64,000 nucleotides of DNA. Source: Sphingomonas sanxanigenens DSM 19645 = NX02 (GTDB lineage Bacteria; Pseudomonadota; Alphaproteobacteria; Sphingomonadales; Sphingomonadaceae). A model generated the notes under the pieces. That model worked only from the letters and a program-made list of their open reading frames with translations. It ran no database searches and was not told the DNA's origin. A program made the position numbers and the translations under genes. Positions 33,212 through 42,783 of the stretch are shown in pieces; positions within the stretch are counted from its first letter, which is position 1; each line of letters starts with the position of its first letter. The stretch spans positions 6,141,898-6,205,897 of the forward strand of contig NZ_CP006644.1 in the NCBI RefSeq assembly GCF_000512205.2. Reading direction: 5' to 3'.

Positions 33212-34198
33212 CTAGATCGACGGCGCCTGCTGGCTGATGCAGTGGAAGCTGCCGCCGCCGGTCAGGATATGGTCGGCGTGCTGGCCCACCGCAACCCGGC
33301 CGGGAAACAGCGCCTGGATCGCCTGCACCGCCGCTTCGTCATTGGCAGCGCCATATTGCGGAACGACGACGGTGGCATTGCCGATATAGAAATTCATATA
33401 GCTCGCCGGGATCGCCTCGCCCTCTGCCTCGATCAGCCCGGGGGAGGGGATCGGTGCCGGTTCGAGGCCGAACGCGCGCGCGCGCGCCCAGGCGTCGGCA
33501 TAGACGTCCGCATTGGGATCGTCCTCGCCCGCCGGCACCGGCAGCGCGAGCACGCCCGGCGCCACGAAGCGCGCGAGATTGTCGACATGGCCGTCGGTAT
33601 GGTCGTTGGCGAGGCCCTCGCCCAGCCACAGCACCCGGTCCAGCCCGAGGTCATTCGCCAGCCGCGCTTCGATCTCCGTGCGGCTCAGGTCCGGGTTGCG
33701 GTTGGGATTGAGCAGGCATTGTTCGGTCGTCACCGCAAGCCCCGTCCCGTCGGTGTCGATCGCGCCGCCTTCAAGCACCCAGCCATGGCGGGTGGTGGCG
33801 AGCTTCGCCGCATCCGCCAGCCGCCCGCCGACATCCTCGTCGCCGGGCAGTTCATATTTGTTGCCCCACCAGTTGAAGTCGAAGTCGCGTGCCACGCGCT
33901 CGCCGGCGTGGGTGACGAGGATCGGGCCGGTGTCGCGCAGCCAGATGTCGCCGAACGGCGCGATCTCGACGATCACGCCGTCGTCGACCAGCGCCAGCGC
34001 GGCCTCGGAGGATTCGATGTCGGCGACGACGAGGCGGACCTGCTCGCCGCGCCCGTCGGCATGGACGGCGTTGGCGAAGGCGGCGACCTCGACGCGGGCG
34101 GGCGCGAGATCTTCCTCCCACAGTTCGGGATGGCTGGGAAAGCCGATCCACACCCAGTCATGCGGCGCCCACTCGGCGGGCTGTCGAAGCAGCGTCAT
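33212..34198 (-). CDS. aguA: agmatine deiminase
   Basis: A 328-aa deiminase of the guanidine-modifying superfamily, which turns agmatine into N-carbamoylputrescine. Signatures are WAPHDWVWIGFPSH at the N-terminus, RDTGPIL, EGGAIDTDG, NDHTDGHVDN and the catalytic Cys320 in GGGSFHCISQQ. It is upstream of aguB and they form a two-step arginine-decarboxylase branch to putrescine. Confidence 0.95.
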   Translation of the reverse strand: MTLLRQPAEWAPHDWVWIGFPSHPELWEEDLAPARVEVAAFANAVHADGRGEQVRLVVADIESSEAALALVDDGVIVEIAPFGDIWLRDTGPILVTHAGERVARDFDFNWWGNKYELPGDEDVGGRLADAAKLATTRHGWVLEGGAIDTDGTGLAVTTEQCLLNPNRNPDLSRTEIEARLANDLGLDRVLWLGEGLANDHTDGHVDNLARFVAPGVLALPVPAGEDDPNADVYADAWARARAFGLEPAPIPSPGLIEAEGEAIPASYMNFYIGNATVVVPQYGAANDEAAVQAIQALFPGRVAVGQHADHILTGGGSFHCISQQAPSI

Positions 34199-34230
34199 GC
34201 GTTTCTTTCAATGATGAAAGGGCAGGTGCG

Positions 34231-35892
34231 TCAGCGCCCGGCGCGGGACCGGTCGCGGATGCCGCGGAACTCGTCGCCCTCCACCCAGTTCGGCCAGGCT
34301 GTCGTCGTCGCGAGCGCGCGTCCGATCATATAGTAAAGCCTGAGGTCGGAGAGAACACCCGTCCAGTCCCAGTTCGGATCATATTCGTCCTTGGGGCCGT
34401 GATAGCGATGCTCTTCATAATCCTTCGCCGCCGCAGCGCCTGCCGCCCTGCCGCCGGTCATCAGATCGTCACCGCCCTCGAAATAGAGCATCGGCACGCC
34501 CTGCTTGGCGAGGCTGAAATGGTCGGAGCGATAATAGAAGCCCTTCTCCGGCGTCGGTTCGGGGGTCGCCACGCGGCCCTCGGCGGTCAGCGCGCGATCG
34601 AGATAGGCGTCGAGCTCGGACTTGCCCTTGCCGATCACGATCACATTCTTCGCAGGGCCGGCCATAGAGAGCGCGTCCATGTTCACGCCCGCTACCGTCT
34701 GCTTGAGCGGCAGCACCGGATGCTCGCCATAATATTTGGAGCCGAGCAGCCCCGATTCCTCGGCGGTCACCGCCACGAAGGCGAGGCTGCGATCCGGCGT
34801 GCCGGCCTTCACATTCGCTTCGGCGAGCGCGACCAGAGCCGCGGTGCCGGTGGCGTTGTCGACCGCGCCGTTGCAGATTCTGTCGCCGTCCGGTGCCGCC
34901 TCGCACGTGCCGAGATGGTCCCAGTGCGCGGTGTAGAGCACATATTCGTCAGGACGCTTTTGGCCCGGCAGCACCGCGATGACATTCTTCGAGGCATGCT
35001 TGCGCAGCTCATTGTCGAACGAGACCGACGCCTTGACGCCGAGGTCGACCGGCTTGAACCCCTTCTGCTTCGCCGCCGTCTTCAGCGCCGCCAGATCCTG
35101 CCCCGCGCTCGCCATCAGCCGCGTCGCGATGTCGCCGTTGATCCAGCCGACCGCGGGCGCCTGGTCCATATTGCCGTTGGGCGAATCCGCCACCTGCTGC
35201 GTGCCCGTCCAGCTCGACTGGACGACGTTCCAGCCATAGGCGGCCGGCACCGTGTCGTGCACGATGATCGCGGCGGCGGCACCCTGCCGCGCGGCTTCCT
35301 CGAACTTGTAGGTCCAGCGGCCATAATAGGTCATCGCACGGCCGCCGAACGGCCCGTCCAGCCCCTCGTTTTCGTAATCGGGATCGTTGACGAGGATGAT
35401 GACGGTCTTTCCCTTCACGTCGACGCCGGCATAGTCGTTCCAGCCCTTCTCGGGCGCGTTGATGCCATAGCCGACGAACACCACCGGGCTGTCCTTGACC
35501 TCGATGTGCGGGGCGACGCGATAGGTGCCGACCACCAGTTCGGGGCCGAACGCGGCGCTGATCGCCTGCTTGCCACCGGCGAAGGTCATGGGCGAGACGT
35601 TCTTGGCGGTGATCTCCACCAGCGGCACATCCTGGAACCAGCTGCCCTTGTTGCCGGGCTTGAGCCCCAGCTTGCCGAACTCGGCGACCAGCAGGTCGAG
35701 CGTCTTCTTTTCACCCTCGGAGCCCGGCGCGCGACCGCCGAACGCGTCGGACGAAAGTTCGGCGACGAGGCGCTTCATGGTTTCCGCCGAGATGGCGGGC
35801 GTGGCGGAGCCTTGCGCGAACGCCGGGGCACCGCCCGTGGCGCACAGGGCAAGGGCAAGTGGCAACGAAAGCAGGGTTTTCGAGATGCGCAT
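34231..35892 (-). CDS. exported M28 family metallopeptidase
   Basis: A 553-aa zinc aminopeptidase. The start at 35892 gives a signal peptide (MRISKTLLSLPLALALCATG...AFA-Q); an upstream start would lack one. M28 metal ligands appear in AHWDHLG, AVDNATGTAALV, VTAEESGLLGSKYY, GVNMDAL and YRSDHFSLA. A PA-like insert domain lies between the signal and the catalytic part (VFVGYGINAPEKGWNDYAGV). It should trim peptides in the periplasm. Its gene starts 115 bp from the divergent S9 peptidase. Confidence 0.9.
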   Translation of the reverse strand: MRISKTLLSLPLALALCATGGAPAFAQGSATPAISAETMKRLVAELSSDAFGGRAPGSEGEKKTLDLLVAEFGKLGLKPGNKGSWFQDVPLVEITAKNVSPMTFAGGKQAISAAFGPELVVGTYRVAPHIEVKDSPVVFVGYGINAPEKGWNDYAGVDVKGKTVIILVNDPDYENEGLDGPFGGRAMTYYGRWTYKFEEAARQGAAAAIIVHDTVPAAYGWNVVQSSWTGTQQVADSPNGNMDQAPAVGWINGDIATRLMASAGQDLAALKTAAKQKGFKPVDLGVKASVSFDNELRKHASKNVIAVLPGQKRPDEYVLYTAHWDHLGTCEAAPDGDRICNGAVDNATGTAALVALAEANVKAGTPDRSLAFVAVTAEESGLLGSKYYGEHPVLPLKQTVAGVNMDALSMAGPAKNVIVIGKGKSELDAYLDRALTAEGRVATPEPTPEKGFYYRSDHFSLAKQGVPMLYFEGGDDLMTGGRAAGAAAAKDYEEHRYHGPKDEYDPNWDWTGVLSDLRLYYMIGRALATTTAWPNWVEGDEFRGIRDRSRAGR

Positions 35893-36006
35893 GAAGCCGT
35901 GTCCGAAAAGGAGAAAAGTCCGATCAGCATCGGAAATGGCGCCTTTTTGCACTGGACTATGACAAGCGCAACCGGTTCACCTTGCCACAGGGCAGGGGGG
36001 TATCGA

Positions 36007-38007
36007 ATGCGATCGATCGGATTGAGCATCATCGCGGCGGTCGCGATTGCGGCGGGGACGCCGCTGTGGGCGCAGGTGGCCGCACCGGCGGCGATCGACG
36101 CCGCAGCCGGTTTCGGCGCGCGCGAATTCGTCGATCAGGTGTCAATGTCGCCGGACGGGCGGTTGGTCGCCTTCATCCAGCCTTTTTCGGGGCAGGGATC
36201 AGTGGTGCAGGTATCCGACGTGTCGGGTCCGGGGACTCCCACAGCCAGGGTCATTCTGACCGCGTCGGGCGATCCGGAACGCATCCGCTGGTGCCGCTGG
36301 GCGAGCAACACCCGTTTGCTCTGCAACTATTATGGCATCGTCCCCCATCCGAACGGCAGCCTCGGCTATATCTCGCGCACCATCGCGCTCGATGCCGATG
36401 GCGGACGGATGAAGCAGCTGCGCCAGCGGCGCGGTTCGGGCGAGGCGCTCGGCTATACCGCGTCCGGCGGTACCGTGGTCGACTGGAATCCGGGCAAGGA
36501 TGGCCATGTGCTGATGGCCCAGGATTATGTCCCCGAAGTATCGACGGGCACGCGGCTGGCGCAGACGTACGAGGGCGTGGGCGTCGATGATCTCGATTCG
36601 GTGACGCTCAGGGCGATCAACGTCGAGTCGCCGCGGGCCGATGCAAGCCGCTATATCTCGGACGGCTTCGGCAACGTCCGCATCATCAGCACGCGCGGCA
36701 AGACCGACGTCGGCTATGCCAAGACGGAAATGCGGTGGTTGTTTCGCAAGCCCGGCAGCCGCGCATGGGAGCCGATGCCGGCAGTGGAGGGCGAGACCTT
36801 CGTGCCCGAAGCGGTCGATCCCAAGTTGAATGTCGCCTATGGCTTCGTTCGCCGCAACGGCCGGCTGGCGGCATACACCCTTGCGCTGGACGGCAGCGGC
36901 AAGGCCGTCCTGCTGCAGGAGCATGCGAGCGTCGATGTCGACGACTTCATCCGCATCGGGCGCAGTCGCCGCGTCATCGGCGTAAGCTTCGCGACCGATC
37001 GGCGCGAGGCGCGCTATTTCGACCCGGCGCTCGAAGCGCTCGTCAAGTCGCTCTCGAAGGCGTTGCCGAAGCTGCCGCTGGTGCGCATCATCGATTCCAG
37101 CCAAGACGAGTCCAAACTGCTGCTTTGGGCCGGCAGCGATACCGATCCGGGCCGCTACTACCGCTTCGACCGCACGACGCGGTCCCTCAACGAGCTGCTG
37201 CTGGCGCGGCCGGAGCTGGAGCGGCAGCCGCTCGCCGAGATGGTGGCGATCCGCTATCCCGCGGCAGACGGCACGATGATCCCCGGCTATCTTTCGCTGC
37301 CCCCCTCGGGGCCGCGCAAGGGCCTTCCGGCGATCGTGATGCCGCATGGCGGCCCGGGGGCACGCGACGAATGGGGATTCGACTGGCTGGCCCAGTTCTT
37401 CACGAGCCAGGGCTATGCCGTGCTCCAGCCCAACTTTCGCGGATCGGCGGGCTATGGCGACCAATGGTTCGCTGACAATGGCTTCAAGAGCTGGCGGATC
37501 GCGATTGGCGACATCGATGATGCCGGCCGCTGGCTGGAACGCGAAGGGATCGCGGCGCCCGGCAAGCTCGCGGTGTTCGGCTGGTCCTATGGCGGCTATG
37601 CGGCGCTGCAGTCCGCAGTGACCGAACCCGGCCTGTTCAAGGCGGTGGTCGCGGTCGCGCCGGTCACCGACCTGCAGAAGCTGAAAGACGAACACTATAA
37701 CTGGTCCGATTTTCTCGTCGTCAGCGCGTTCGTCGGCACCGGTCCGCACATCCAGGATGGTTCGCCGGCGCGCCATGCGGAACGGATCAGCGTGCCAGTG
37801 CTGCTGGTCCACGGCACCTACGACCAGAATGTCGGGTTCAGCCACAGCACGTTGATGGACAGCCGGCTGAAGGCGGCCGGCAAGAGCTCGACGCTCCTCA
37901 CCTACCGTGGGCTCGACCATTATCTCGACGACAGTGTCGCGCGCACGGAGATGCTGAGGAAGAGCGCGGCGTTCATCGGCGCTGCGTTGGGCGTGGAAAA
38001 GCGCTGA
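36007..38007 (+). CDS. exported S9 prolyl-oligopeptidase family peptidase
   Basis: A 666-aa serine peptidase. The ATG at 36007 begins a signal peptide (IGLSIIAAVAIAAGTPLWA-Q). The N-terminal half is the beta-propeller gate, the C-terminal half the alpha/beta-hydrolase with S527 in FGWSYGGYAAL, D606 in HGTYDQNVGF and H638 in RGLDHYLDD. It is of the acylaminoacyl-peptidase/DPP type. It diverges from the M28 gene and the two may share a promoter region and work on exported peptides. It is followed by a terminator shared with rpsD. Confidence 0.92.
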   Translation: MRSIGLSIIAAVAIAAGTPLWAQVAAPAAIDAAAGFGAREFVDQVSMSPDGRLVAFIQPFSGQGSVVQVSDVSGPGTPTARVILTASGDPERIRWCRWASNTRLLCNYYGIVPHPNGSLGYISRTIALDADGGRMKQLRQRRGSGEALGYTASGGTVVDWNPGKDGHVLMAQDYVPEVSTGTRLAQTYEGVGVDDLDSVTLRAINVESPRADASRYISDGFGNVRIISTRGKTDVGYAKTEMRWLFRKPGSRAWEPMPAVEGETFVPEAVDPKLNVAYGFVRRNGRLAAYTLALDGSGKAVLLQEHASVDVDDFIRIGRSRRVIGVSFATDRREARYFDPALEALVKSLSKALPKLPLVRIIDSSQDESKLLLWAGSDTDPGRYYRFDRTTRSLNELLLARPELERQPLAEMVAIRYPAADGTMIPGYLSLPPSGPRKGLPAIVMPHGGPGARDEWGFDWLAQFFTSQGYAVLQPNFRGSAGYGDQWFADNGFKSWRIAIGDIDDAGRWLEREGIAAPGKLAVFGWSYGGYAALQSAVTEPGLFKAVVAVAPVTDLQKLKDEHYNWSDFLVVSAFVGTGPHIQDGSPARHAERISVPVLLVHGTYDQNVGFSHSTLMDSRLKAAGKSSTLLTYRGLDHYLDDSVARTEMLRKSAAFIGAALGVEKR

Positions 38008-38026
38008 GCGCGGTTCCCGTGCCGGA

Positions 38027-38062
38027 CAAACAAAAAGGGCGGCCCCGGCGGGACCGCCCTTC
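38027..38062 (-). terminator. intrinsic terminator of rpsD
   Basis: AAGGGCGG.CCC and GGG.CCGCCCTT at 38035-38062 form a strong stem, and on the minus strand it is followed by TTTTTGTTTG. It ends rpsD and may also stop transcription from the S9 gene. Confidence 0.8.
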
Positions 38063-38084
38063 CTGAAATCCTTAACGGATCCGA

Positions 38085-38699
38085 TCAGCGCGAGTAGAAC
38101 TCGACCACCAGGTTCGGTTCCATCTTCACCGGGTAGGGAACCTCGTCCAGCGTCGGCACGCGGACGAAGGTGACCTTCGCGGCGCCGTCCGGCGCCACAT
38201 ATTCCGGAATGTCACGCTCGGAGAGGCTCTGCGCCTCGAGGACCAGCGCCATTTCCTGCGCCTTGGTGCCCAGCGTGATCTCGTCGCCCGGCTTGATCTG
38301 GCGCGACGCGATGTTGCACTTCACGCCGTTGACGCGGATGTGACCGTGGCTGACGAGCTGGCGGGCGGCGAAGATCGTCGGCGCGAACTTGGCGCGATAG
38401 ACGACCGCGTCCAGGCGGCGCTCGAGCAGGCCGATCAGGTTCTGCGAGGTATCGCCCTTCAGGCGGCTGGCCTCGACGTACGCCTTCTTGAACTGCTTCT
38501 CGGTGACGTCGCCGTAATAGCCCTTGAGCTTCTGCTTCGCCTTGAGCTGCAGGCCGTAGTCGGAGACCTTGCCCTTGCGGCGCTGGCCGTGCTGGCCGGG
38601 GCCATACTCGCGCTTGTTGACCGGGCTCTTCGGACGACCCCAGATGTTCTCGCCCATCCGGCGGTCGAGCTTGTACTTGGCGCTGGAGCGCTTCGACAT
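38085..38699 (-). CDS. rpsD: 30S ribosomal protein S4
   Basis: A 204-aa ribosomal protein with the S4 start [20 protein letters not shown] and the S4 RNA-binding fold ([40 protein letters not shown]). S4 nucleates assembly of the 30S body by binding 16S rRNA. It is monocistronic here, with its own terminator, as in other alphaproteobacteria. The start ATG at 38699 is fixed by the conserved N-terminus. Confidence 0.97.
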   Translation of the reverse strand: MSKRSSAKYKLDRRMGENIWGRPKSPVNKREYGPGQHGQRRKGKVSDYGLQLKAKQKLKGYYGDVTEKQFKKAYVEASRLKGDTSQNLIGLLERRLDAVVYRAKFAPTIFAARQLVSHGHIRVNGVKCNIASRQIKPGDEITLGTKAQEMALVLEAQSLSERDIPEYVAPDGAAKVTFVRVPTLDEVPYPVKMEPNLVVEFYSR

Positions 38700-38885
38700 A
38701 TGTCGTTCCTTCAATTGCGTTGCGACGAGGTCGCGGAAATTCCCGGAGCCGCTCCGCCATGACGGGCATGGCGGGGCCACCGCTGCACCGGGGTGCGGGG
38801 CCAATTGCGAAGGCGGCGCTAATAACGGCGGCAGCCAAAGAGTCAAGCATTGACCGCGGCGGCGATCATCGGCACCCGGCGCGGC

Positions 38886-39188
38886 ATGGCTGATATCATC
38901 CCTGCCCAGGCCTGCACGACGATGCAGGAAGTCCGCGCCGGCGTCGACGCGCTCGATGCGCGGATCGTGGCGCTGCTCGGTGAACGCATGCGCTACATGG
39001 AAGCCGCCGCGCGCATCAAACCCACCCGCGATGCGGTGCGCGACGAACCCCGCAAGGCCGCGGTGATCGATCATGCCGCGGCGGTCGCCGCGGCAGTGGA
39101 TTTCCCGCCGGCGCTGGTTCGGGACATCTACGAAGTGCTGGTCGAGGGATCGATCGCGTACGAACTGGGGAAGTTCGACGCGCGGTAG
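38886..39188 (+). CDS. AroQ-class chorismate mutase
   Basis: A 100-aa helical enzyme that turns chorismate into prephenate. Characteristic residues are R15 region [21 protein letters not shown]43/P44 ([15 protein letters not shown]) and the C-terminal [15 protein letters not shown]. The ATG at 38886 is chosen; a TTG at 38850 would add 12 residues. A PchB-like isochorismate pyruvate lyase is possible, since the two families share this fold and length. Confidence 0.8.
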   Translation: MADIIPAQACTTMQEVRAGVDALDARIVALLGERMRYMEAAARIKPTRDAVRDEPRKAAVIDHAAAVAAAVDFPPALVRDIYEVLVEGSIAYELGKFDAR

Positions 39189-39200
39189 GGGCAGAGACGC

Positions 39201-39920
39201 TCAGCGCTGCCTTGGCCGCGCCAGTTGCGACAGCACCCCCCGGAACGTCCGCACTTCCTGGCTCGACCAGCCCGGCTTGGTCAGCATGGTGCGCAATGTG
39301 CGCTTGGTTGTCGGCGTACGGTCAGGCGGGAAGAAGAAGCCGGCCTCGTCGAGCATCGACTCGAGCTGGCCGATCATGCCGTCCAGCTCGTTCTGCGGCG
39401 CCGGCGGATCGATATCGACCGCGGTCGGCTGCGCCAGCGCCTGGCCTTTCGACCATTCATAGGCGACCAGGATCACCGCCTGGGCGAGGTTGAGGCTGCC
39501 GAATTCGGGATTGATCGGCACCGTCAGGATGGTGCGGGCGACGGCGACATCTTCGGTCTCCAGCCCTGATCGCTCGGGGCCGAACAGCAGCGCCGAGCGG
39601 CCGGGCTCGGCGTGGATCGCACGCGCTGCTTCCTCGGGCGTCACCACCGGCTTGGTCACGCCGCGCTTGCGCACCGTGGTCGCATAGACGTGCGTGCAAT
39701 CCGCTGTCGCCTCGGCGACGCTGCCGAACACGGCAGCCTTCTCCAGCACGATATCCGCACCCGAGGCGGCGGGGCCGGCCTGCGGATTGGGCCAGCCGTC
39801 CCGCGGGCTGACCAGGCGCAGCTCGGTGAGACCGAAATTCAGCATGGCCCGCGCGGCCTTGCCGATATTCTCGCCGAGCTGCGGGCGGACGAGGATGATG
39901 ACGGGGGGTGGGGTGGTCAT
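39201..39920 (-). CDS. trmJ: tRNA (cytidine/uridine-2'-O-)-methyltransferase TrmJ
   Basis: A 239-aa SPOUT methyltransferase. The trefoil-knot motifs are ENIGKAARAMLNFGL, LLFGPERSGLETED and NPEFGSLNLAQAVIL. TrmJ methylates the 2'-OH of nucleotide 32 in several tRNAs. The start at 39920 (MTTPPPVIILVRPQ) fits the family. The frame is open upstream through the GIY-YIG frame with no stop in between, so the protein could be made as a fusion or from this ATG alone. It is convergent with the chorismate mutase. Confidence 0.9.
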   Translation of the reverse strand: MTTPPPVIILVRPQLGENIGKAARAMLNFGLTELRLVSPRDGWPNPQAGPAASGADIVLEKAAVFGSVAEATADCTHVYATTVRKRGVTKPVVTPEEAARAIHAEPGRSALLFGPERSGLETEDVAVARTILTVPINPEFGSLNLAQAVILVAYEWSKGQALAQPTAVDIDPPAPQNELDGMIGQLESMLDEAGFFFPPDRTPTTKRTLRTMLTKPGWSSQEVRTFRGVLSQLARPRQR

Positions 39921-40295
39921 AAATTTCGTCTCTTCTGCAGGCTCCTCAACCTCCGTTCGCCCCGAGCGAAGTCGAGGGGCAGGGCCGAGCGAAGCCGAGG
40001 CCCGGACTTTCCGTTCGCCGGGCGGTATGGCGTTGCGCGCCAGATCATCCCAGTCTCCGGCGATCAAGGCTTCTTTCTTGGCACGTGACCAGGGCTTGAT
40101 CCGCATCTCCGCGTCCAGCGCCTCGATGCGGGTCGGGAATTCCTGGCTCCAGACCAGTTCGACCGGACGGCGATCCTGCGTATAGCCGGGGATGGAGCCA
40201 GTCTGGTGCTGGCGGATGCGCTGTTCGAGATTGTCGGTGTGGCCGGTGTAATAGGACCGGTCCGCGCATCTCAATATATAGGCCCAGAACATCAC
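39921..40295 (-). CDS. GIY-YIG nuclease, frame open into trmJ
   Basis: A GIY-YIG single-domain nuclease of about 95 aa, MFWAYILRCADRSYYTGHTD to WSRAKKEALIAGDWDDLARN, with YIL...YYTGHT as the motif, catalytic R26 and E58-like residues (LEQRIRQHQ, RIEALDAEMR). After about residue 95 it runs through KVRASASLGPAPRLRSGRTE, which is translated from a palindromic repeat, and then without a stop into trmJ. The gene is bounded by 47-bp compound inverted repeats. GIY-YIG enzymes cut DNA by single-strand hydrolysis; the repeat-flanked layout suggests a mobile cassette. Confidence 0.75.
39953..39999. repeat. left compound inverted repeat of GIY-YIG cassette
   Basis: Two palindromic blocks: a 27-bp block 39953-39979 (starts CCGTTCGCCCCGAGCGAAGT) and a 14-bp block CGAGCGAAGCCGAG at 39986-39999, with 6 bp between. 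The same blocks in reverse order and inverse orientation lie at 40307-40353. Within the left copy the repeat encodes part of the GIY-YIG/TrmJ linker. Confidence 0.85.
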
Positions 40296-40306
40296 GACCT
40301 CGTCGT

Positions 40307-40353
40307 CTCGGCTTCGCTCGACGACACCCCTCGACTTCGCTCGGGGCGAACGG
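40307..40353. repeat. right compound inverted repeat of GIY-YIG cassette
   Basis: CTCGGCTTCGCTCG at 40307-40320 and the 27-bp block 40327-40353 (ends TTCGCTCGGGGCGAACGG) are exact reverse complements of the left blocks, with the same 6-bp spacing but a different spacer sequence. It starts 12 bp before the GIY-YIG start and ends 41 bp from nrdR. Confidence 0.85.
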
Positions 40354-40393
40354 CGAGGGGAGAGCGTCGCGTCCCAAAGCTCATCGCCTCGAC

Positions 40394-40855
40394 CTACCCC
40401 TTCGCCGCCTCGCTCATCGCGCCGGCAATTTCCTCGAAGTCGCGCGCCTCGGTGAAGTCCTTATAGACGCTGGCGAAGCGGATATAGGCCACCGTATCCA
40501 GCCCCTTCAGCCCGTCCATCACCATCTCGCCGATCCGCTTGGAGGGCACTTCGCCGTCGCCCGCGGTTTCGAGCTGGCGCTGGATGCCCGAGACCAGCTT
40601 CTCGATCCGTGCCGGCTCGATCGAGCGCTTGCGGCAGGCGATCCGCACCGACCGGTCGAGCTTCTCGCGCTCGAACGGTTCGCGGCGGCCCTCGGCCTTG
40701 AGCACGGTCAGTTCGCGCAACTGGATGCGCTCGAACGTCGTGAAGCGCGCGGCGCAGCCTTCGCACTGGCGGCGCCGCCGGATCGCGGCGCCATCCTCGG
40801 TCGGGCGGCTATCCTTTACCTGGCTGTCCTCATGGCCGCAGAAGGGGCAGCGCAA
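40394..40855 (-). CDS. nrdR: transcriptional repressor NrdR
   Basis: A 153-aa repressor of ribonucleotide reductase genes. Zinc ribbon Cys3, Cys6, Cys31, Cys34 ([27 protein letters not shown]) and an ATP-cone ([20 protein letters not shown], then [18 protein letters not shown]). NrdR binds nrd promoters according to ATP/dATP levels. It is the last of the rpiB-glyA-nrdR operon, 3 bp after glyA. Confidence 0.96.
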   Translation of the reverse strand: MRCPFCGHEDSQVKDSRPTEDGAAIRRRRQCEGCAARFTTFERIQLRELTVLKAEGRREPFEREKLDRSVRIACRKRSIEPARIEKLVSGIQRQLETAGDGEVPSKRIGEMVMDGLKGLDTVAYIRFASVYKDFTEARDFEEIAGAMSEAAKG

Positions 40856-40858
40856 GGA

Positions 40859-42172
40859 TCAATAACCCGGATAGATCGGGAAGCGCGCGCACAAGGCGGC
40901 CACCCGCTCACGGACATTGGCCTCGATCTGGCCGTCGCCGGCCTCGCCATTCCTGGCGAGACCGTCCAGCACGTCCGCCACCATGTTGCCGATCTCGCGG
41001 AACTCGGCGGGGCCGAAGCCGCGCGTCGTCCCCGCGGGGGAGCCGACCCGGATGCCGCTGGTCTTCACCGGGGGAAGCGGATCGAAAGGCACGCCATTCT
41101 TGTTGCAGGTGATCGCCGAGCGCTCCAGCGCCTCGTCCGCATCGCGGCCGGTGATGCCCAGCGGGGTCAGGTCGATGAGCGCAAGGTGCGTGTCGGTGCC
41201 GCCCGAAACCACGTCCGCGCCGCGTTCCTTGAGCGTTGCTGCAAGCACCTTGGCATTCTCGACCACCGCGGCGGCATAGGTCTTGAACTCGGGGCGCAGC
41301 GCCTCGCCGAACGCGACCGCCTTTGCGGCGATCACATGCATCAGCGGTCCGCCCTGCAGACCCGGGAACACCGCCGAGTTGATCTTCTTCGCTACGGCCT
41401 CGTCATCGGTCAGGATCATGCCGCCGCGCGGGCCGCGCAGCGTCTTGTGCGTCGTCGTGGTCACGACATGGGCGTGGCCGAACGGGGTGGGGTGGACGCC
41501 GCCCGCGACCAGGCCGGCGAAATGGGCCATGTCCACCATGAAGATCGCGCCCACTTCGTCGGCGATCGCGCGGAAGCGGGCGAAATCGATGTGGCGCGGA
41601 TAGGCGGAGCCGCCGGCGATGATGACGCGGGGCTTGTGTTCCTTCGCCAGCGCCTCGACCTGGTCGAAGTCGATCAGATGATCCTCGCGGCGCACGCCAT
41701 ATTGCACGGCGTTGAACCACTTGCCCGAAAGCGCGGCGCGCGCGCCGTGCGTCAGGTGGCCGCCGGCGTCGAGGCTGAGGCCCATGATCGTGTCGCCGGG
41801 CTTGGCCAGTGCCAGCATCACCGCGCCGTTCGCCTGCGCGCCCGAATGCGGCTGCACATTGACGAAGCCGCAGCCGAACAACGCCTTCGCGCGGTCGATC
41901 GCGAGTTGCTCGACCTCGTCGGATGGCGCGCAGCCCTGATAATAGCGCTTGCCGGGATAGCCCTCGGCATATTTGTTGGTGAATACGCTGCCTTGTGCTT
42001 CCAGAACGGCGCGGCTGACGATGTTCTCGCTGGCGATCAGCTCGATCTGGCCCTGTTCGCGGCCCAGCTCATGGCGCACGCCGGCGAACACCGCGGGATC
42101 GGCGTCGGCGAGGGTGCGGGTGAAGAAGCCGTCGGGCTGAACGTCCGACAGGGTGGCGGGGTTCGTGCTCAT
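40859..42172 (-). CDS. glyA: serine hydroxymethyltransferase
   Basis: A 437-aa PLP enzyme that makes glycine and 5,10-methylene-THF from serine. The PLP lysine is in [16 protein letters not shown], and the N-terminal [20 protein letters not shown] and [11 protein letters not shown] are typical. It overlaps rpiB by four bases, and nrdR follows 3 bp after its stop. Confidence 0.97.
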   Translation of the reverse strand: MSTNPATLSDVQPDGFFTRTLADADPAVFAGVRHELGREQGQIELIASENIVSRAVLEAQGSVFTNKYAEGYPGKRYYQGCAPSDEVEQLAIDRAKALFGCGFVNVQPHSGAQANGAVMLALAKPGDTIMGLSLDAGGHLTHGARAALSGKWFNAVQYGVRREDHLIDFDQVEALAKEHKPRVIIAGGSAYPRHIDFARFRAIADEVGAIFMVDMAHFAGLVAGGVHPTPFGHAHVVTTTTHKTLRGPRGGMILTDDEAVAKKINSAVFPGLQGGPLMHVIAAKAVAFGEALRPEFKTYAAAVVENAKVLAATLKERGADVVSGGTDTHLALIDLTPLGITGRDADEALERSAITCNKNGVPFDPLPPVKTSGIRVGSPAGTTRGFGPAEFREIGNMVADVLDGLARNGEAGDGQIEANVRERVAALCARFPIYPGY

Positions 42173-42633
42173 GCAGGCTCCTTGTCGATGTCGGTGGCAA
42201 GATCGGGTTCGCCGAGCTTCTCGACGCGGCGCGCGTGACGCCCGCCGCCGAACCCGGCGGTGAGGAAGGCGGCGAGGCAGTCCTTCGCGGTGTCCACGCC
42301 GATCAGCCGCGCGCCCAGCGCGATGACGTTGGCGTCATTATGCTCGCGTGAGAGGCGCGCCGCGAGGCCGTCCGAAACCAGCGCGCAGCGGCAGCCGGGG
42401 TTGCGGTTGACCGCGATCGAGATGCCGATGCCCGAGCCGCAGATCGCCACGCCACGATCGGCCTTGCCGGCGGCGACGTGCGCGGCCAGCGTGTAGCCAT
42501 AATCGGGATAGTCGACCGAGGTCGTGTCGGCGGGGCCGAGATCGGCCACGTCATGGCCCTGCTCGCGCGCCCAGGCGACGAGAATGGCCTTGAGCTCGAC
42601 CGCGGCATGATCTGAAGCGAAAGCGATGCGCAT
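42169..42633 (-). CDS. rpiB: ribose-5-phosphate isomerase B
   Basis: A 154-aa RpiB, first gene of the operon. Conserved parts: [29 protein letters not shown], the active Cys in [17 protein letters not shown] and [17 protein letters not shown]. It interconverts ribose-5-P and ribulose-5-P. It starts divergent from the ECF sigma gene with 150 bp between. Confidence 0.95.
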   Translation of the reverse strand: MRIAFASDHAAVELKAILVAWAREQGHDVADLGPADTTSVDYPDYGYTLAAHVAAGKADRGVAICGSGIGISIAVNRNPGCRCALVSDGLAARLSREHNDANVIALGARLIGVDTAKDCLAAFLTAGFGGGRHARRVEKLGEPDLATDIDKEPA

Positions 42634-42783
42634 CGTCGGCGCCTGTTCCTGTCACAAATGAGTCGTATGCGCGCTCCCCTACAGCCGCAGCGCGCGGATC
42701 GCCACCCCGCAGAAACCGCCACGGCACGGCATCGGTCAAAGCTGCGTCTTGCGTCGCAGGGCAAACCCGATAACCAAGGCGCG

